Assembly: GCA_032158295.1 (NCBI GenBank)
Contig: CM063248.1
Location: 21,973,273 to 22,037,272 of the forward strand
Direction of reading: 5' to 3'
DNA from: Pycnopodia helianthoides
Lineage: Eukaryota > Echinodermata > Asteroidea > Forcipulatida > Asteriidae
DNA length: 64,000 nucleotides
Numbering within the stretch: position 1 is the first letter of the stretch; every line of letters begins with the position of its first letter. This document shows, piece after piece, positions 11,201-26,200 of this stretch. A model generated the notes under the pieces. The model made no database searches, was not told the origin of the DNA, and worked only from the letters and a program-made list of their open reading frames with translations. A program made the position numbers and the translations under genes.

Positions 11201-14200
11201 AAGAAGCATGTACTTGACATGTGTTCCATGCAGTGAAGATAGAATTCCAATTCCTCAAACTTTTACCAACATATTTGTCTTTTCAAGAATTTGGTTTCAG
11301 TTCTGGTTTCATAACGTTGAATAAAATAAGCAGAAAGTTTGACATAGATAGTCCTTATTTTTACCCTCTGAAAGTGTAAATGACACATAAATTTGATTTT
11401 TTTCTTGCATAAAGTTCACACTTAATTTTTGTCAGATGTACATACATGTACATGTACATGTGAAAGTACAAAAGGAGCATAGAGAGTTTGTATTTTTTGA
11501 CTCAGGGTGTCCGAGTCATATTGGGAATAAGAAGAAACTATAAATAAATAGTAAACTTGCGGGTACTTTGTATTAGATCTCTTATATTGGGAATAGTTCT
11601 TAACATCTCAAAATAGAAACAATGTGTTCTCAGGGATCAACTAAAGAGCCGTGCTTTACACAAGGGTAAAGCATGCTCCGCAGTAAACATGCATATAAAG
11701 TGCAACTTTACTGTGGTCATGTTGAGGTATAGGATTAATCAGCATTCTGTACCACTAAGTTAAAGTGTATCATTAACTATTTGTACATTATTTTACTGTG
11801 TCTTGGGAGTAAATTTTAAAAGCCATGCACAGTTTATGTTGGTACACCAACATGCAGTTCAATTATCTTAGTACACAATAATGTACTCTGAGTATAAATC
11901 TCATTGCATAAAGCCATTGTCTATAGCAAATAGTTTGCATTGAATGTATGCACTTTACTGGTAATTAATTGTGTTCAGTTATACAGCAAGGTTGCTCCTT
12001 GGTTTTGTCATACACTAGTAGTATAGTGCATAGAGGAAACTGCATAGTGCAATGATATAGGGCACAGGAAACAACACTTCCTTTGCTTGAATTTCTCATA
12101 CAAATGAAGAACACATACATGTACAGAAGTTCACTTGTAAAATAGCAGAGTTTTAATTGAGGGCAGCAGACCTACCAGTCCTTTTCCATACTAAACAAGT
12201 TTGTTTATAAATGATTTGAATTGTCAGTATTGAAAAAAACAATCATTAGTTTCACAAGCATCCCTGATGTACATGTCAAATAATAGACTTGACCAAGGCG
12301 TTGGATTTTTAATTTTTTTTGTGTCTTAGCGCCGTGCTACCCGCCTGAGCTAGCTGTGTGCATGTCTAGATGTCTGTGTGTGTACATGTACACTGCACTG
12401 TACAGCATCCGTGTACGTGCGTGGTTTGAGCTGTATACAGTAGTGTGTGCACTTTCTAAACCAATGCCTTGATGGTTCTGTGTTGAGCTAGTGAGGGTTA
12501 TTACTTTAATGCGCGCGGAAGACAAGACCCCATTGGTCAGTGGCGGAAGTCATGTTTACTAATAGTTCATACTGGCGCGCTGTGGATAGTGGGGGTTGGG
12601 GTGGGGTTATTTTGCAATTGAGGTTTTGTTACACTTTGTTAAAAAAGAAAAAGACAACCATACCATTGAAATGCTCTCTCTATCAGCATTACAAACATAA
12701 CCTATGTACAGTAGTAGTAGTAGGGGCATCATGCTCAGTGTGTACACACAGTGCTGTTTTGTTGTGTACAGTACATGTTTACGGGTGGGTTTACAGCGTT
12801 TTTTTCAGAGTGAAAACTTGTGACCGCCTTGAGCAAGGCTAGTCAAATAAGGGAAATGTAACATTTGCAGCAAATAACTGAGTTCAGTATTTATTAGGAT
12901 CCAATCAGAGTATCAGTTTCTTCACTCATAGAATGCATGATCTGATCATCTGTCGTGTCCGAGCGGATAAGAATACTGGACTCAAGCCCTGGTGTTTCTG
13001 ATCAGCAGAGTGTGGGAAATAACTACAAATAGTAAACTTGCAGGTACAACCATGAGTAAAAATCTCTTTAGGGAGAAGTGTTGGCTCTGAAATGAGCCGG
13101 TGTGGTCTCGAACGGTATACCCTACTCGTCTTCAGCGAGCAGAGTATACTGTTCGAAACGTCGAGCAGAGTATACTGTTTGAAACGCCGAGCAGAGTATA
13201 CTGTTCGAAACGTCGAGCAGAGTTTACTGTTTGAAACGTCAAGCAGAGTATACTGTTCGAAACATCAAGCAGAGTATACTGTTCGAAATGTCGAGCAGAG
13301 TATACTGTTCGAAACGTCAAGCAGAGTATACTGTTCGAAACGTCAAGCAGAGTATACTGTTCTATACGTCGAGACCACACCGGCTCTTTTCAGAGCCAAC
13401 ACTTTAAGATTTTTGCTCTCATTTGTACCCGTCTGTTTACTATTTGTAGTTATTTCTGATTTTCCACATCATGCAGAGCTTCAAACACCACTTACCAGAG
13501 TGTTGGTATGAGTCCCGGTCATGACACTTGTGTCCTTAAGCAAGACACGTAAAGCCGTAAAGCCGTAGGTCTCGAGTGTTGTGTAATGTACGTAAAAGAA
13601 CCCAGTACACTTATCATAAAGAGAAGGGGTTTACCCCGTGTCTCTAGTTTGATTGGCTGCGTAGTGCGCCACAGCACCTTGTAAACCCTTACATGATGCT
13701 ATGTAGAATAAAAAAGGTTTCATATTTCAAAACGTAACTCCATGTACCTTGCAGGAAAATACTGAGCGCTTTGAGATGCCCATCAGGTGATATAAAGCGC
13801 TAAAGAAGAACTGCGTACTATTATTGTTGTTTTACTGTTGTTATATTAGTTCATTGCCCCAATATGATGAATTTATAGATGAAGGTTGTTAGGCTGAAGA
13901 TAATCCTTTTGTTAAAGGGAAGGTACTTGTACTAGTGATGTTAATAATAAAACAATAATATGTACATTTACCAGTTTAAAAACAAAATGAAAACAAAAAA
14001 TAGACCTATCCTTCCTTTATTTGATGGACAAATTTAAATATGTTTGAGTTTGAGAAAAGATGCATCCTTGAGATAAAACTAAAAACAACATACTACGAAA
14101 CTAACCTGTAAAAATAAAGTGTTTTTTTTCAAACAACTTACAAAACATTATTTTTTCATGTATTAAAAGGTTTCCTCTGATGACAGTTTTTTATATTTTA

Positions 14201-17200
14201 TTTAAAATAGTTTCTAGGGATCAGGTACTTGGATGTAATGAATCATTCTTGTTGATGGAACTCATGTTTGTTTTATCCTACAGGGCCCGCCCTATGACCC
14301 AAGCAACCAGGACGTGGAAAAGATTTTAAGTGTAAGTCAGTTTATTCTAAGTTGTTAAAAACTACAAAATAATTAAAGTTCTCAACTCTAATTAATGTTA
14401 TTCATCACAACCAAACTGAAACCAACTTAAAACCTTCCCAAACTAGCTGAACTGAACTTCACTGAACTATGTTTTTCTGTATTAGAAATTAGCAAATGGA
14501 TTTATTTGATACTCTGTCATTCATTTTAGACATGCATTGGAGATACTTGGAGATGCTACCCCAACCCCTCCCCGGGGTACCTTTACCTACCGTTTAATCC
14601 AAGCTTGCACAATAATAGTCTGACTGTTATTCATTGTAAACCCAGACATTCTGCAATTTCTTTAATATATACCCTATTTTACTATAATACGCAAAATAAA
14701 ACTGATAGAGTTGATTGATTTGTCTGATTTTAATCTTTCAGAGGATGACTGAAATCAAGTCACCGTTGACAGCGATTCAGAATACTCCAATCAAAAACTG
14801 CAAGTTTCCCTTCTCATCAAGCACACTGGATGCCAAGGTTAGACTACTTTATTTTTCCTAAAACCCAAAGGTGATGATATAAAATTATCTTTGTCAGAAA
14901 GTATTGGACTTGTTTGAGGGAAAGTAAATACTGCTTAATGTTTATTCATTTATTTATTTTTGGCTTGAAGGTTACTTTCATTTATCAGGCATATTATTAT
15001 AAAACATAACTCTACAGACCAGTTCATACTTCATGTGAAAGTGAAAGTGAAGCAAATTTTCTTGCGCCACAATTTGACAAACAGCGCGCACCGATTATTG
15101 GGTCACCTAAATTCGCTTGGCATTCGCTTTCGCATGAAGTATAAACCGGGCTTTATGTTCCCTCGTTTTATTTGCCATTCTTAGTATGAAAATTGACACG
15201 TTGAGACTAACTTGAAACCGTGTACAGTCTGTACATGTTGAACATTCTCAGACGATTTGATTGATAAATAAAATAGGGCTGTGTTAACCTCTGATATGGG
15301 ATGACTGGAGTTAATATGGTGAAGTATACTTAGATCTACATGTACATGTAACTAGATATGTATAACATGTCCCTTATGTGTCTGGGAAGTCAGTATGGTT
15401 AAATATCATGACCTGTTTAACATGTACAACAAACATATTAACAGCTTCTTGAGAATCCCCTCTAACATTACCCGCAGGACATTGTCTCCCCCTATGTTTA
15501 GCTCCCACTCATCAATGTGGCTCAAAAGTGGTAACCATATGCCAGACTGTCTTTAATCAAAGGGACTTGTACATGTATGTGTGGATACCAGTTGAGGTGT
15601 AAAGCCCTCAGGGTGTATGACTTGTAGTACTGTCTGGAAATGTCAAGATGATGTCAACAAACCTGCATTTGCCATTGCTCTAATATTCCCTTGATAAAAC
15701 CAAGCGAGGGCGCCCTTACAGATTAGAAAAGCCACTGCTGATCACAACCAGAATAGTCTGGTTCCGGATGGAAGTTTGTACTTCCATGTATATTCCTTTT
15801 GTTTTGAATTGATGCACGTAATGGATGAGAGGGGTGGGGTTCAGTCTGTGTCTTAACCACAGTAGGGTGACTAAGGGTACATGTCTCTGTGTGATGACTC
15901 ATCAGAAGCAATGGGAGTCAAAGCTTGTTGGTAGTAACTGGTATTTCTTTGAGACTGTGTGTGAAACAGCACGCTTCACATACACATCTCACACTTCACT
16001 TTAAAATAAAAACCACTTAGGAAAAAAAGCTGTAAGACTTGGGCCTTTAGCATAAGTGTGATAAATAACAGCCCAGTTGTCAGTACTGACAGAAATAGTC
16101 TCAATAAATTAAACATTTGGAACAAAGCAAACATACTTATTTTCAGATTGTCACAAGCAAGTTTTTCCTTTTGTTAATTGTGGTTTACAATTATTAGTAT
16201 AAGGAAAGGATTAAAAACAAGATAATTATTAATCAATGAACAACCTCTGCATGGTTATATTGTTTAGAATGACAAGAAAAGATAATTGATTTAAACTCTT
16301 TGTGCATCTAGTTGATTATTTTAAAAGCAAATGATTCAGATTCTGCATGTAATGGAATAGTACTAGGGTCAATACAATTAAAAACTATACCATATAAATT
16401 ACTTGTGCATTGAACGTTTTGTAAAGGATTAAGAACTGATCAAATTGATATATCAAATAATTAATAGATAGCAAATAATTCACCTTCTAAAAGTACAAAG
16501 AGTCAATATGATGACAGTCTTGCCAAGTACAAGTGCTATACACAGAGTGATGCCACTACACTTGACTAGTTTCATCATGCTTGCATAATTGACACACTTT
16601 CAGCTGACCGATAAAGGTTTCTGTGTGCTCAGTAAGGGAAGTCAGAGTAGCTTGGTCTCATTGAGCTAGTGTTAGAGTGAATCTTATCACTCTTCACTTA
16701 AGATAGCATAAAACTATCTTCAGATTAATGTGGGACCAGGAAGAAATTAAACTTTTACATAAATAAATGAATAACCTAAGAACCTTCAGTAATAGTTCCA
16801 AAAAGGTAATGGCCTTATGGAATTAAATTAGTGATTTAAATAAATTTATATTTAGATCTGTTAAAAAAACACCAGAATTTATTCACAATAAAATATAATG
16901 ATAAAGTTTGTTTATTTTCAGCCATCACATATAAGACTAGACAGAGAAACAAAAATCTAAAAACAATGATCTCAAATGGCTATTACAAGAGCGTGGTTGC
17001 AATCACCAGAAAAGAGTTGAATTTCTAACCATTGAGATTGACAGATAGGATCTGTTCGAAGGTTGTTATTGAAATTTAGAGCTAGTGTTTGTGACTAAAC
17101 AGTGTCGAAATTTCTAATAATTTATGAATAAATCTGATCGTTTTTTGTATAGCACAGATCCTTTACACATGATCCATGGTTTTAAGTGACTTTTACATAT

Positions 17201-20200
17201 ATTTAAGACATAAGCCTACTGAACATGGTAATTCAAGAATTGTGAGTTCTAAAAATAGTTAGTTTTCTGGAGTAAATGTCCAGAAGGGCACCTGTGTACA
17301 TATCATACTCTACAGTGTAGCAATACAAATAGAACATTCATGTCATCTACACAGCCTAACCCTCAACCAGATCTATGGTATCAGGGAGATTCAGTTGAAG
17401 AAAGCTATCCTTACTGTATTACCATCAAGTAATTTAGATAAGAGCAATCCAAGTAACTAGAGAATGCATAGAGATGGATGTAATCATGGTCCCTTTACAT
17501 GTACTTAGACTCAATTTACCCAAACAATGTTCATCATAAAATGAGTAGAGGAATAAATTTATATCATTGACTTCCTATTTTACCTGAAATATTTGTTGTT
17601 TTTAACTAAACAAGAATAAATTTGTACGATGCGCTATTTTTTCTGGAAACACCCACACATGTACAATATGTCAAGGACTTCTATTTGTTCTCCTATTGGT
17701 TGGACTTTGAGTGATGTTTTTTTGTGACGCCCTCATTTGTGTTGTACTCAAAATCAAACCGAAGAGGTTCTCAGTCTGTCAAACCACCTTGAGACCTTTT
17801 TGTTAACTAGTACTTGGTATCAATGGGTAGACACACGCCCACACACAAACACTAATCATGATGGTAACAATAGAAAATCGGACTGGACCAAATAATATTT
17901 TAATGGGAAATAACTAACAACAATTTTGTTTCTTCTGATTTCTAAGCAAAATGGTTTTCCTTTTTCTTTGAATGATATGAATAATTAATCCATTTTCTTA
18001 ATGGAAGTGGAACATTAAATACCCTATGGTTTTCTTTGAGGCTGCACCTAAAAAATGATTAAGTAAATTGTTCCTCCTTCATTACTAAGCTGAAACAACC
18101 CAGTAATTGCTGATAAATAGTTAATGTCTTTGTACAATAAGCTGATTATGCCTCATTACATCAAGGCTTTCATTCATTATGGATATGAGACAGTGATCTG
18201 TGACAAAATATGCTTGATGCTCACATGTTAAATGAGGTTCACCCCCATTCTACATACAAGTCCAACTCTTGTATTTAAGAAGCGAATATAACATGGTAAT
18301 CAGGTTTACTGAAGCATACTCGCTGATCTATCAACAACTAAGGCTGGTAAATCATCAACCCACCACTTCACTATATCCCCAAAAGACACGTAGAAAAAAG
18401 CTCAGAATACAAAATGAACATTTCCTGTAGAGGAACCCAGAAAAGAAAATAATCTCTATATGTGAAAAGTGCCTTGCAGTAGAAGTAAACTGTAGGCCTA
18501 TATCTTAAGATGTGTCATCAATTAAAGTTTCTCTATTTTGAACCTTTCATTATCTCTCCAAGGTCTTAAGATCTACTGTAACTGTATTGGTTTTGTCATA
18601 CAACATTGCTTGTAGGACTTGATTGAAGTGTGCATTGTGTTGCCATTGTTACGTACTCCGTCAAACAAATTAGCTGATTTTCATGCTGTTATCAATTTAA
18701 CAATGTGTATTTTGTTCATTTCTACAACCTTGGCGCTGAGTTCTTTAACTAGCAATCACTGACACTCTCCTGATACTAAATATTGGGTGTTTCTTTTGTT
18801 TGTTTAATTTTTTTTTAAAGAATTGCAACATATAGAATGTTTTAAAAACTCATAAATTGAACACTAGGAATTAAAAGAATAAATTGTCTTATTTGACATT
18901 CTTTCTTTTTTTATATTGAGGTTTCATGGCTGCACACTCTTTTTTGTTGAACTGTCAAATGTATTCAACCAAAGCACAACTTTTTGTAGACAATTGAATG
19001 CAACTACAGTGGATTACATTTGTTTGAGGGCAGCAGGAGTGAATATTTCCTATTATCCTTTGTAATACCCATTTAATATTGCTTTGAAGTTGCTGAAAGT
19101 AAAATCTTGATAATCGTGTTTCCCAAATTACAAAAAAGGTTTAATTTATGTCCTAAGTATAAACTGGGGAAATAATTAATGCTTATATCTTTAATGCAAT
19201 GCTTGCACATTGACACATGTAAAGTCAATAGTGACATGCGATCATGTTATCGTTCACTCGTTAATTTTTCACTACTTGGAATTGATTTAGCTTGAAACCC
19301 TTACCCTGGTTACGTTGTTACTGCCTCCAGGGCCATGGTCACAATAACTGCCCCTTAACTGCTACTACTACCGACCTTTCCATCATAGTCTACAGACAAG
19401 ATATATTACATGAGTCTAAATCGACCCCTATTGAATTAATGTTCTTGCTTGTCTTTAGAGCCTCGGTAGGATGTATTCAATTAAATTTATGATTCTTTTC
19501 TCGGTGATTGATAATAGTAATTGGTACAGAAGGATGATGGGTGTTTGGAAGTATAGTGAAATCAGACTTGACTTGGTGGAGATACTGTATGGGGGTTATT
19601 CAGCTGACCCATGTACAAACCGCATATGGGCATCCTCATCATGTGTACTTTATAACCATTAATATTATACCTTGCTTCCAAGGTCATGTTGTTCTGCAGT
19701 TTGGGTATTGTTGTTTGCAGAATTAAGATAAAATTACAGAACTTTCTTTTTTAAGCAGGATTTGAGATGAAGGAAGGGTCAAGTCAAATTCAAGACAAGT
19801 AAGCGAAATGGAATGACTTATCTTCCTTGTTAAATGTTTTTGGTTTGTATATCTTTTTGCATATAGACTACAGAGAGTAAGAATTCACTACTTGTACCTG
19901 GGATAGTATCTCCTTGTCTGGACAGACCAAAGCATGGTAAGTCTACCAGGTTCTGAAAAACAAAATCCATTTGCTGTCAGTGTAATTTCTTATTAAATGT
20001 GAATGTTTTTAGTTTGTGTGCACTTGGCAATTTTCATGCCATGAATGGAAAGTAATGTTTTAGTTTTATTTGTTGGGGTGGAAAGGGGACACTTGTGTCC
20101 TACCACATAAACTACATAAAGTGGATAAACCATAAAAAGAAAGAACACTGTTGTCAAAAGCTTTCTTTCAATCAATAACTAAAGATCCATTCAAATTGCC

Positions 20201-23200
20201 ATTATTAATGACCTATTGCTGAATATTTACAAGATTGTATTTAGTGTTTTGTGTAATTTATATGTTTCTCTGGATGTTATGTATTGTTTTGTAACAAGGA
20301 CCCCTAATGATGAGCTGCAATGGATGGTTTTAGATATATAAGTAAAATAAATAAAATTTAATTGTAATTCTGCATTCTTTATTAAAGTTGCTGAAATGTC
20401 ACTAAAGTAAATGTGTTGAATATGGCTATTTACAAAACCATGGCTCAGTCTCTGTCTCTGGGCTAGGAACCATTCACCTGTTTGAAGTCCCATATAGAAA
20501 ATGTACAATTTCAAAATTACTGATGGAACCTAAGCCGGAACTGAAGCCATGGTTTCATACAGGGCCTATAGATGATTTCCCCTTGCAAGAAATGAAATAA
20601 TCTTCACATCCATGTATCCTTGTTAGCCCAAATCACTGGTAACAAAAACTTATATTGACTCATTTCATGATGTGCAGCTCACTTGCACGTGCCTATTCTG
20701 ATCTCCATTTTGGGAGTCAAAATGTACGCAAAGGAATTGACTCCCGAAATGGGGGAAATGGTGGACACGCAATGGTGGAGATGCATCCCGTGTCATGCAG
20801 TGGGTCAATAAGGCCAAAGCAAACAGGTTAAGACTGAAACCCTGTATTAATGATTGCTCTACCTGCATCAAAGTACCCTTGAGGCTTGATGGAAGTTAGG
20901 TTTTAAATGCCAACAAAATAGAGCCTAGCTTTACATGTAGTCTGTGTGGCCCAATTACAGTTGTCTGTCTGACTGCATTGCACTTCAAACCTTGACCTAT
21001 TATTACAAATGTAATAACTAGGTCCACTGACACTTTTGTAAATCTCTTATTTTTTTACCAAATAGTATGTCAAGGTCAAATTGATTCTCAGTCAAGAGAA
21101 TGAAAGTAAATCCCTAGCCAGTATTTGATTCTTTGACTCTACAAATATTTCATACTTCTTCAATCCTCCCGAAATTATTCACTATTCTTGTTTTATTGTT
21201 TGTTGATTTTTTGGGATGTTGATTTTAATGCTGAGCAAGATCCCCACTTAGAATGAAACTAATTGAAGACAATGGGCACCAAAAAGCATTTGTAAGACTT
21301 AAATGCATTGATAATAGTGAATAGAAGTAAATTCACCATTGTTTATACAGTTTATATATCCCCTGGCACAACTCATAGCATGAATACAAACGTGACTTAT
21401 TTGTAAAAATATCAGTTCTTCGTTTTGGGCAAGGATTCTTCATGCAAGAGAGAGAGAAAAAAAATCTTATTGCAGCTCTCTTCCTTAGGCTTACTGTCAA
21501 TTCTGTGGAATAGAAAGGCCTGCAGGTTTGCTAATGGATGCATGAATCTGTCTGTAAATATCAGCTAGTTCATCTCTTGAATATCTCTACATCCCTGGAA
21601 AGTATTACCAAGTGGCTGTATTACACTGCCTGCTTGCAAAGGCTGGGCTCAGTGTTATATATTTAGTAAGACTGACCTCTCAAGAGACTGTGAGTGAGGT
21701 CAATCAACTTACCTAGCATCTTTGAATGCTGTTTATATTTTGTGAGGTGTGCTCTTGTGTACAGTATTAACAGATCAAGATGCGATAGAGACATCTGTGC
21801 CATGCAGGTATACATGTACTGTGCATATCTTTGCAAATTTAATAACAGGTTTAGATTTTCTTGGTTTGTGTAATGATAAAGGGGTGGATCTTTAGGGGAC
21901 ACCCGCCTCTTTCCTAATAGTAAGACAATCTGAGTTTGGACAAAATGCCTGTTTTCCTTCCTTTTTTGCTTTATTTTTGTTTTTGTTGAGTTTTTTATTT
22001 TTATTTTGTTGATGCTGTGGATATGTGATATTTAACCATGAAGCCTTGTGTTCAATCTGTCATCATTGTAACCCCATTATCACTCAAAGGCTGTCACCTA
22101 CCTCACCTCTCTATTATCAGTAGTTGAATCACAAGAATTACCCTCAGTTCCTTTCATCACCTCAACATGGTGTATCATCATATTCTTGTTAGAATAGGTC
22201 CTTTATACTTAAAGGTAAGGTACACAGCATTTGTATCATGGGGGGAAAATAGTTGTATTGAAATGTTTGACAGACTTAGTGTAAATCATTCAGATGGTGT
22301 TAAATTAGTATGCGCTTTTGACTTAATTTATTTGTATGAAAACAAAGCCTTATATATTACCAATACTGGGTGTCTATACTAGTTATGTGGTGTCTTCCAA
22401 TTGAAAAGTGTGAGATGCAGTAAAATCTGTTGAAGATTAACCATTAACATGGCACATCCATGAAGGTAGGAAACCATACATACATGGACTGTGAAGCTTT
22501 CTTGGTAATAATTGTCAGATAGTCCAGAAGGTTACTTATTATGTGTCAATAGAAGACCTCCTTTAAGAGTGTTATAATTGATTGTAGATAAAACCTGAAT
22601 ATTGGTCATCAATCACTACAAGTATCCTTGTGTGCTGCACACAAGCAGGATTGCCTCCAGCGTACCCTCACTACTAGGTCTGTCATGATTGAATCCTACA
22701 GTACCATCTCATTCTTCTGTCTCTACTTTCTTTCTCTCATCTTGTCTCTCAACTACAATCTTGATGTATCTAACCTGAAGCCCTCTCTGTGGTCCACCCA
22801 TCTGCATATTGATATCTGAGTAGGGGGAGGCCTGAACAACCCCTCTTGCCTAAAGTCAATGTTGGATATTATACCATACCACCTGCCCAAACCTGACACA
22901 TGTGCCAGCGTGTGCTGTCTTTAAGGCAAAGCACATCATTGTTTTTGGAAGCATACCTTAATTTCCATCCTCTAGATTAAAAAAAACACAACACACCATA
23001 CAACCAACCTGTGTCAAGTAGATCAAATTTGGTTGCGTTTGAATGAAAACAATGAAAAACTGTTTGTTTTGCACATTTCTACATCTGATTTATTTTGAAA
23101 GTAGCAATCAAAACAAGTATTAATACAATAGCGATTTGTGGAGTTTTCAAATGCTGTTTTCTCGTCTTAGATAGTATTCTGTATGAATAGTGAGCTTTCA

Positions 23201-26200
23201 GATTAATAATCATGGAGCTTTGAGGTTGAAACTTATTATAATGATTTTTTTTAATACAACAAATCCTGTACTTTGTCTCTAAAAATAATGCACACAATGT
23301 CTCAGTCTTGTTAGATGGATCAAGACATAGAATGCAAAGAGTAGAACAGCACTGCATTCAAAGTAGGATTTAGTTTAGAGTATTTTGTTAATTCCATTTT
23401 TATCAACAATATATTTCTATCACAGTAATCCCTCTCTATGTATTTTCCAGAAATTCATTTTTTGTATTATTTAGCAAGAAGGTGCACTTAATGTTCATAA
23501 ATTGTTACAGAATTGAAGATGGTGCTATTTATGATATTTGAGTCCTTCTGTACCATTTGAGTAATTTGCATGTCATTGGGTGCACAACATAACCTAAGTC
23601 TACTTCTGTCTGTTTCTAACCATGTTCTAACCCTCTCTGGATGAGAGTAGGTGGAGACTATTTGGTATTGTTTGCCCCTGATTTAACACGCCCTCTTGGC
23701 TCAAACTGCTTTTATCACCAATGATAGAGTAAAGCCTTTCAAAGCAGTGGCCCCTGATCTTGCGTCACAGGCAGATATAACCATGCTTCATTAAACGTTG
23801 GTTGCTTGGCACAGACCAAGCGTACATGATGTATTCCCCCTTTCTTACCTCATTCTCTCTCTTTCTCTTCTCTTCTACTATTTTCTCTTTATTCCATCTT
23901 TATGCATTAACCCCTACAAATACAATGATCTAAATATAAAACACTGATCATATCAAGCTAAAGCTTTTGCATTGCTTGGGGGAAAGGGTGGTCTGTGCTG
24001 CGGTTCTTTATTGTCAATAAATTCTTTTGAATCAGATTTTTTTATAATGACGCACATGGTAAAAGCTTGACCATCTAGTTGATCTACTTAAACAGTATGG
24101 GAAAGCAATGGAAGTAATTTTAACACAATACTGGAGAAGTAGACAAATATTGGAAATAGAAAACATATGTAGATGAACCCTAATCAGTTGTCAGAACTTG
24201 ATATTTATCAGATTGATTTCTAGGAGATCTTAAGATTAAGTAATAATTTGTGTCATCATTAACAACAAATCAGTTGTAATTTACTTTCATGCACGTCTAC
24301 TAGAAAACATCAACTTCTGCTATTAGGTGCAGTGCAAAGGAGCAAATTGGCCATTTTGCACGTTATCATGTTTGGGTAATGATTTGGCTTACTTACACAC
24401 AGGATTGTGATAAAGAAAGAAATTGTGTCACATTTACTTACATGCAGAACAGTATGAATTCAAACTTTAAAATTTAAAAGCTTAAAACAAGCTTCTATCT
24501 GGAGAATAAGTTATTTCAGAAATTGTAGATTTATGCACTAAGTTGCATCTAAGGATCTGATCATATATGGCACTGTTAGTACATGCCAAGATTGAATACT
24601 TAACCCATTGTCTTATGATACTCAGATTTGTAAGCCTCTAGTGCCCTAGAGGAGAAAGATACACACTCCTAACAACCTGTTTTCCTTCAGTTTGGGGTTC
24701 ATTTTAATCAAGTTTTCATCTCTCATCAGGCCGTATACACATTTCCCCGTCTGCGTTAATGTTTTGTCAGCGCTGATGTTTTCTTAGCGCTTGGGTATGT
24801 TTGATTAAGATGAGCACAAGTGTGGATGGCAAGCAATCTGAGTAAAGGGATAGTGTCTATGGGTTAGTTTCTGCATAAATAGATTGTCCCATGTCTGTGA
24901 GCATCCCTCACTAGGCCTGTTATTTTATGCCTTACAGTCTATGTGTGTACATCATATGATGTCAACCAGAGGTCCAATAGGTGCGTGATGGTGCTGCTTA
25001 CTGTAGTAAGCAAGAAATCAGGTACTAATGGTAGCAGAAAATTGTGTACTCACTTTAATAAGTGTATTTCACTGACAGTCAAGGAATTGTTTGTTTTGTG
25101 CGGAGGCTCTTTTTACACTTAAGTGTATGTAGCTACCACAGAAATTTGCTGCTTTTCTCAAAAAGTGGGGAATGGGGATCATAAGTGCAAAATACTGTGG
25201 GGCAAGAAGCAGTCAGAAGGTACCTGTATCTCATCATAATATTGAGCTTTGATGTTTTTAAGGGATCCCATTGTACTGCATTTTATGAAAAGAAAACATT
25301 TTTTTAGTTCAGTGAAGGGTTACATTTACATTTATCGAATTGTGTAAAATTTATTGTTTTTACGTAAGAAGATAATCACAAGTTGTAGTTTTTTTGTCGC
25401 TGTTCCATTTAAAAATGAAGATTCTGTCTCAAGTTGACTCTATATGTGGGTCTGAACAGGTTTTTACCTCAGAATTCTGTTGAAAGAACATGTACTCTGT
25501 CAACCCAAATGGTAGTTTTAAAGTAGTTGCTTGTTATGTTTCTCCCTGTCCAGAACCTGGCTCTTCGCCTCATGGGAGTCCAACCGTGGACAAGAAACCA
25601 ACTGTCAAATCAGAGTAAGTAGCCTGTGCACTTTTTGCATTTAGTTTGTCATTTATTTTGTGTTTTTCCAAACTGTTTTTGTTTTCTCCCATTGTTGGTT
25701 GATGTAATATTGTTGCAATTTTGTATTTGTTGTAAGCGTGATGCCTGACTTAAGTAACAGTGATATCTGTGAACATTTGTTTGAGAAACAACCCCTTATT
25801 TTCAGTTTTGTAAGGAAACAACAAATATTCAATACTTCAGTATGCATGTGCCTCTGAGAGAGTATGCCCAATAGAATATCATGCTGCAAAGATTCAAAGT
25901 CCTTGATTGAAGGCCCTACATGCCCCATAAGTGAATTATCAGACATCTTGAATTGGCTCTTTAAGAGACAGTGGGGGCTTATGTTTTCACGCTCATCCAT
26001 TAGAACCACTTGTCCACCTGACCTAACTGTGGACCAACAACGGGGGCGACATTGCTGTGGGGCTGAATGTAGGAGCTACATGATGCACACTGTGCTGTCA
26101 GGGGCAAGTGAGGGGATTATGGCTAGCTTGATACCTGATCCACTGATATTTGATCAGTCTGATAAAGGAAGACAGGGTAGGCAAGGATACCCAGGGGAAA

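Larger units (their letters stand above)
12952..13846 (+). mobile_element. tRNA-Leu-like SINE, split by an inserted foldback element
   Basis: The head at 12952-13013 has a tRNA-like A-box region (TGTCCGAGCGGATA) and GGACTCAAGCCC, resembling a class II tRNA with CAA in the anticodon position. The body resumes at about 13496-13515 with a degenerate B box (GGTATGAGTCC), then CCGGTCATGACACTTGTGTC and a SINE body that ends AAGCGC...ACTGCGTACTATTATTG. The two halves are separated by the foldback element. I recall related SINEs from echinoderm sequences. Both A and B boxes are degraded and separated, so it is inactive. Confidence 0.6.
10424..14283 (+). other. AFF4: AFF intron 2
   Basis: A 3.86-kb intron. 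The first 1.8 kb is AT-rich with many ACATGT motifs (a run at 11444-11461). The second half is dominated by the transposon at 12284-12841 and the SINE with nested foldback element at 12952-13846. No gene seen. Confidence 0.7.

Noticed and set aside
13092..13511. 139-residue repeat protein
   Set aside because: Product of the 26-bp minisatellite and foldback arms, running into the SINE.
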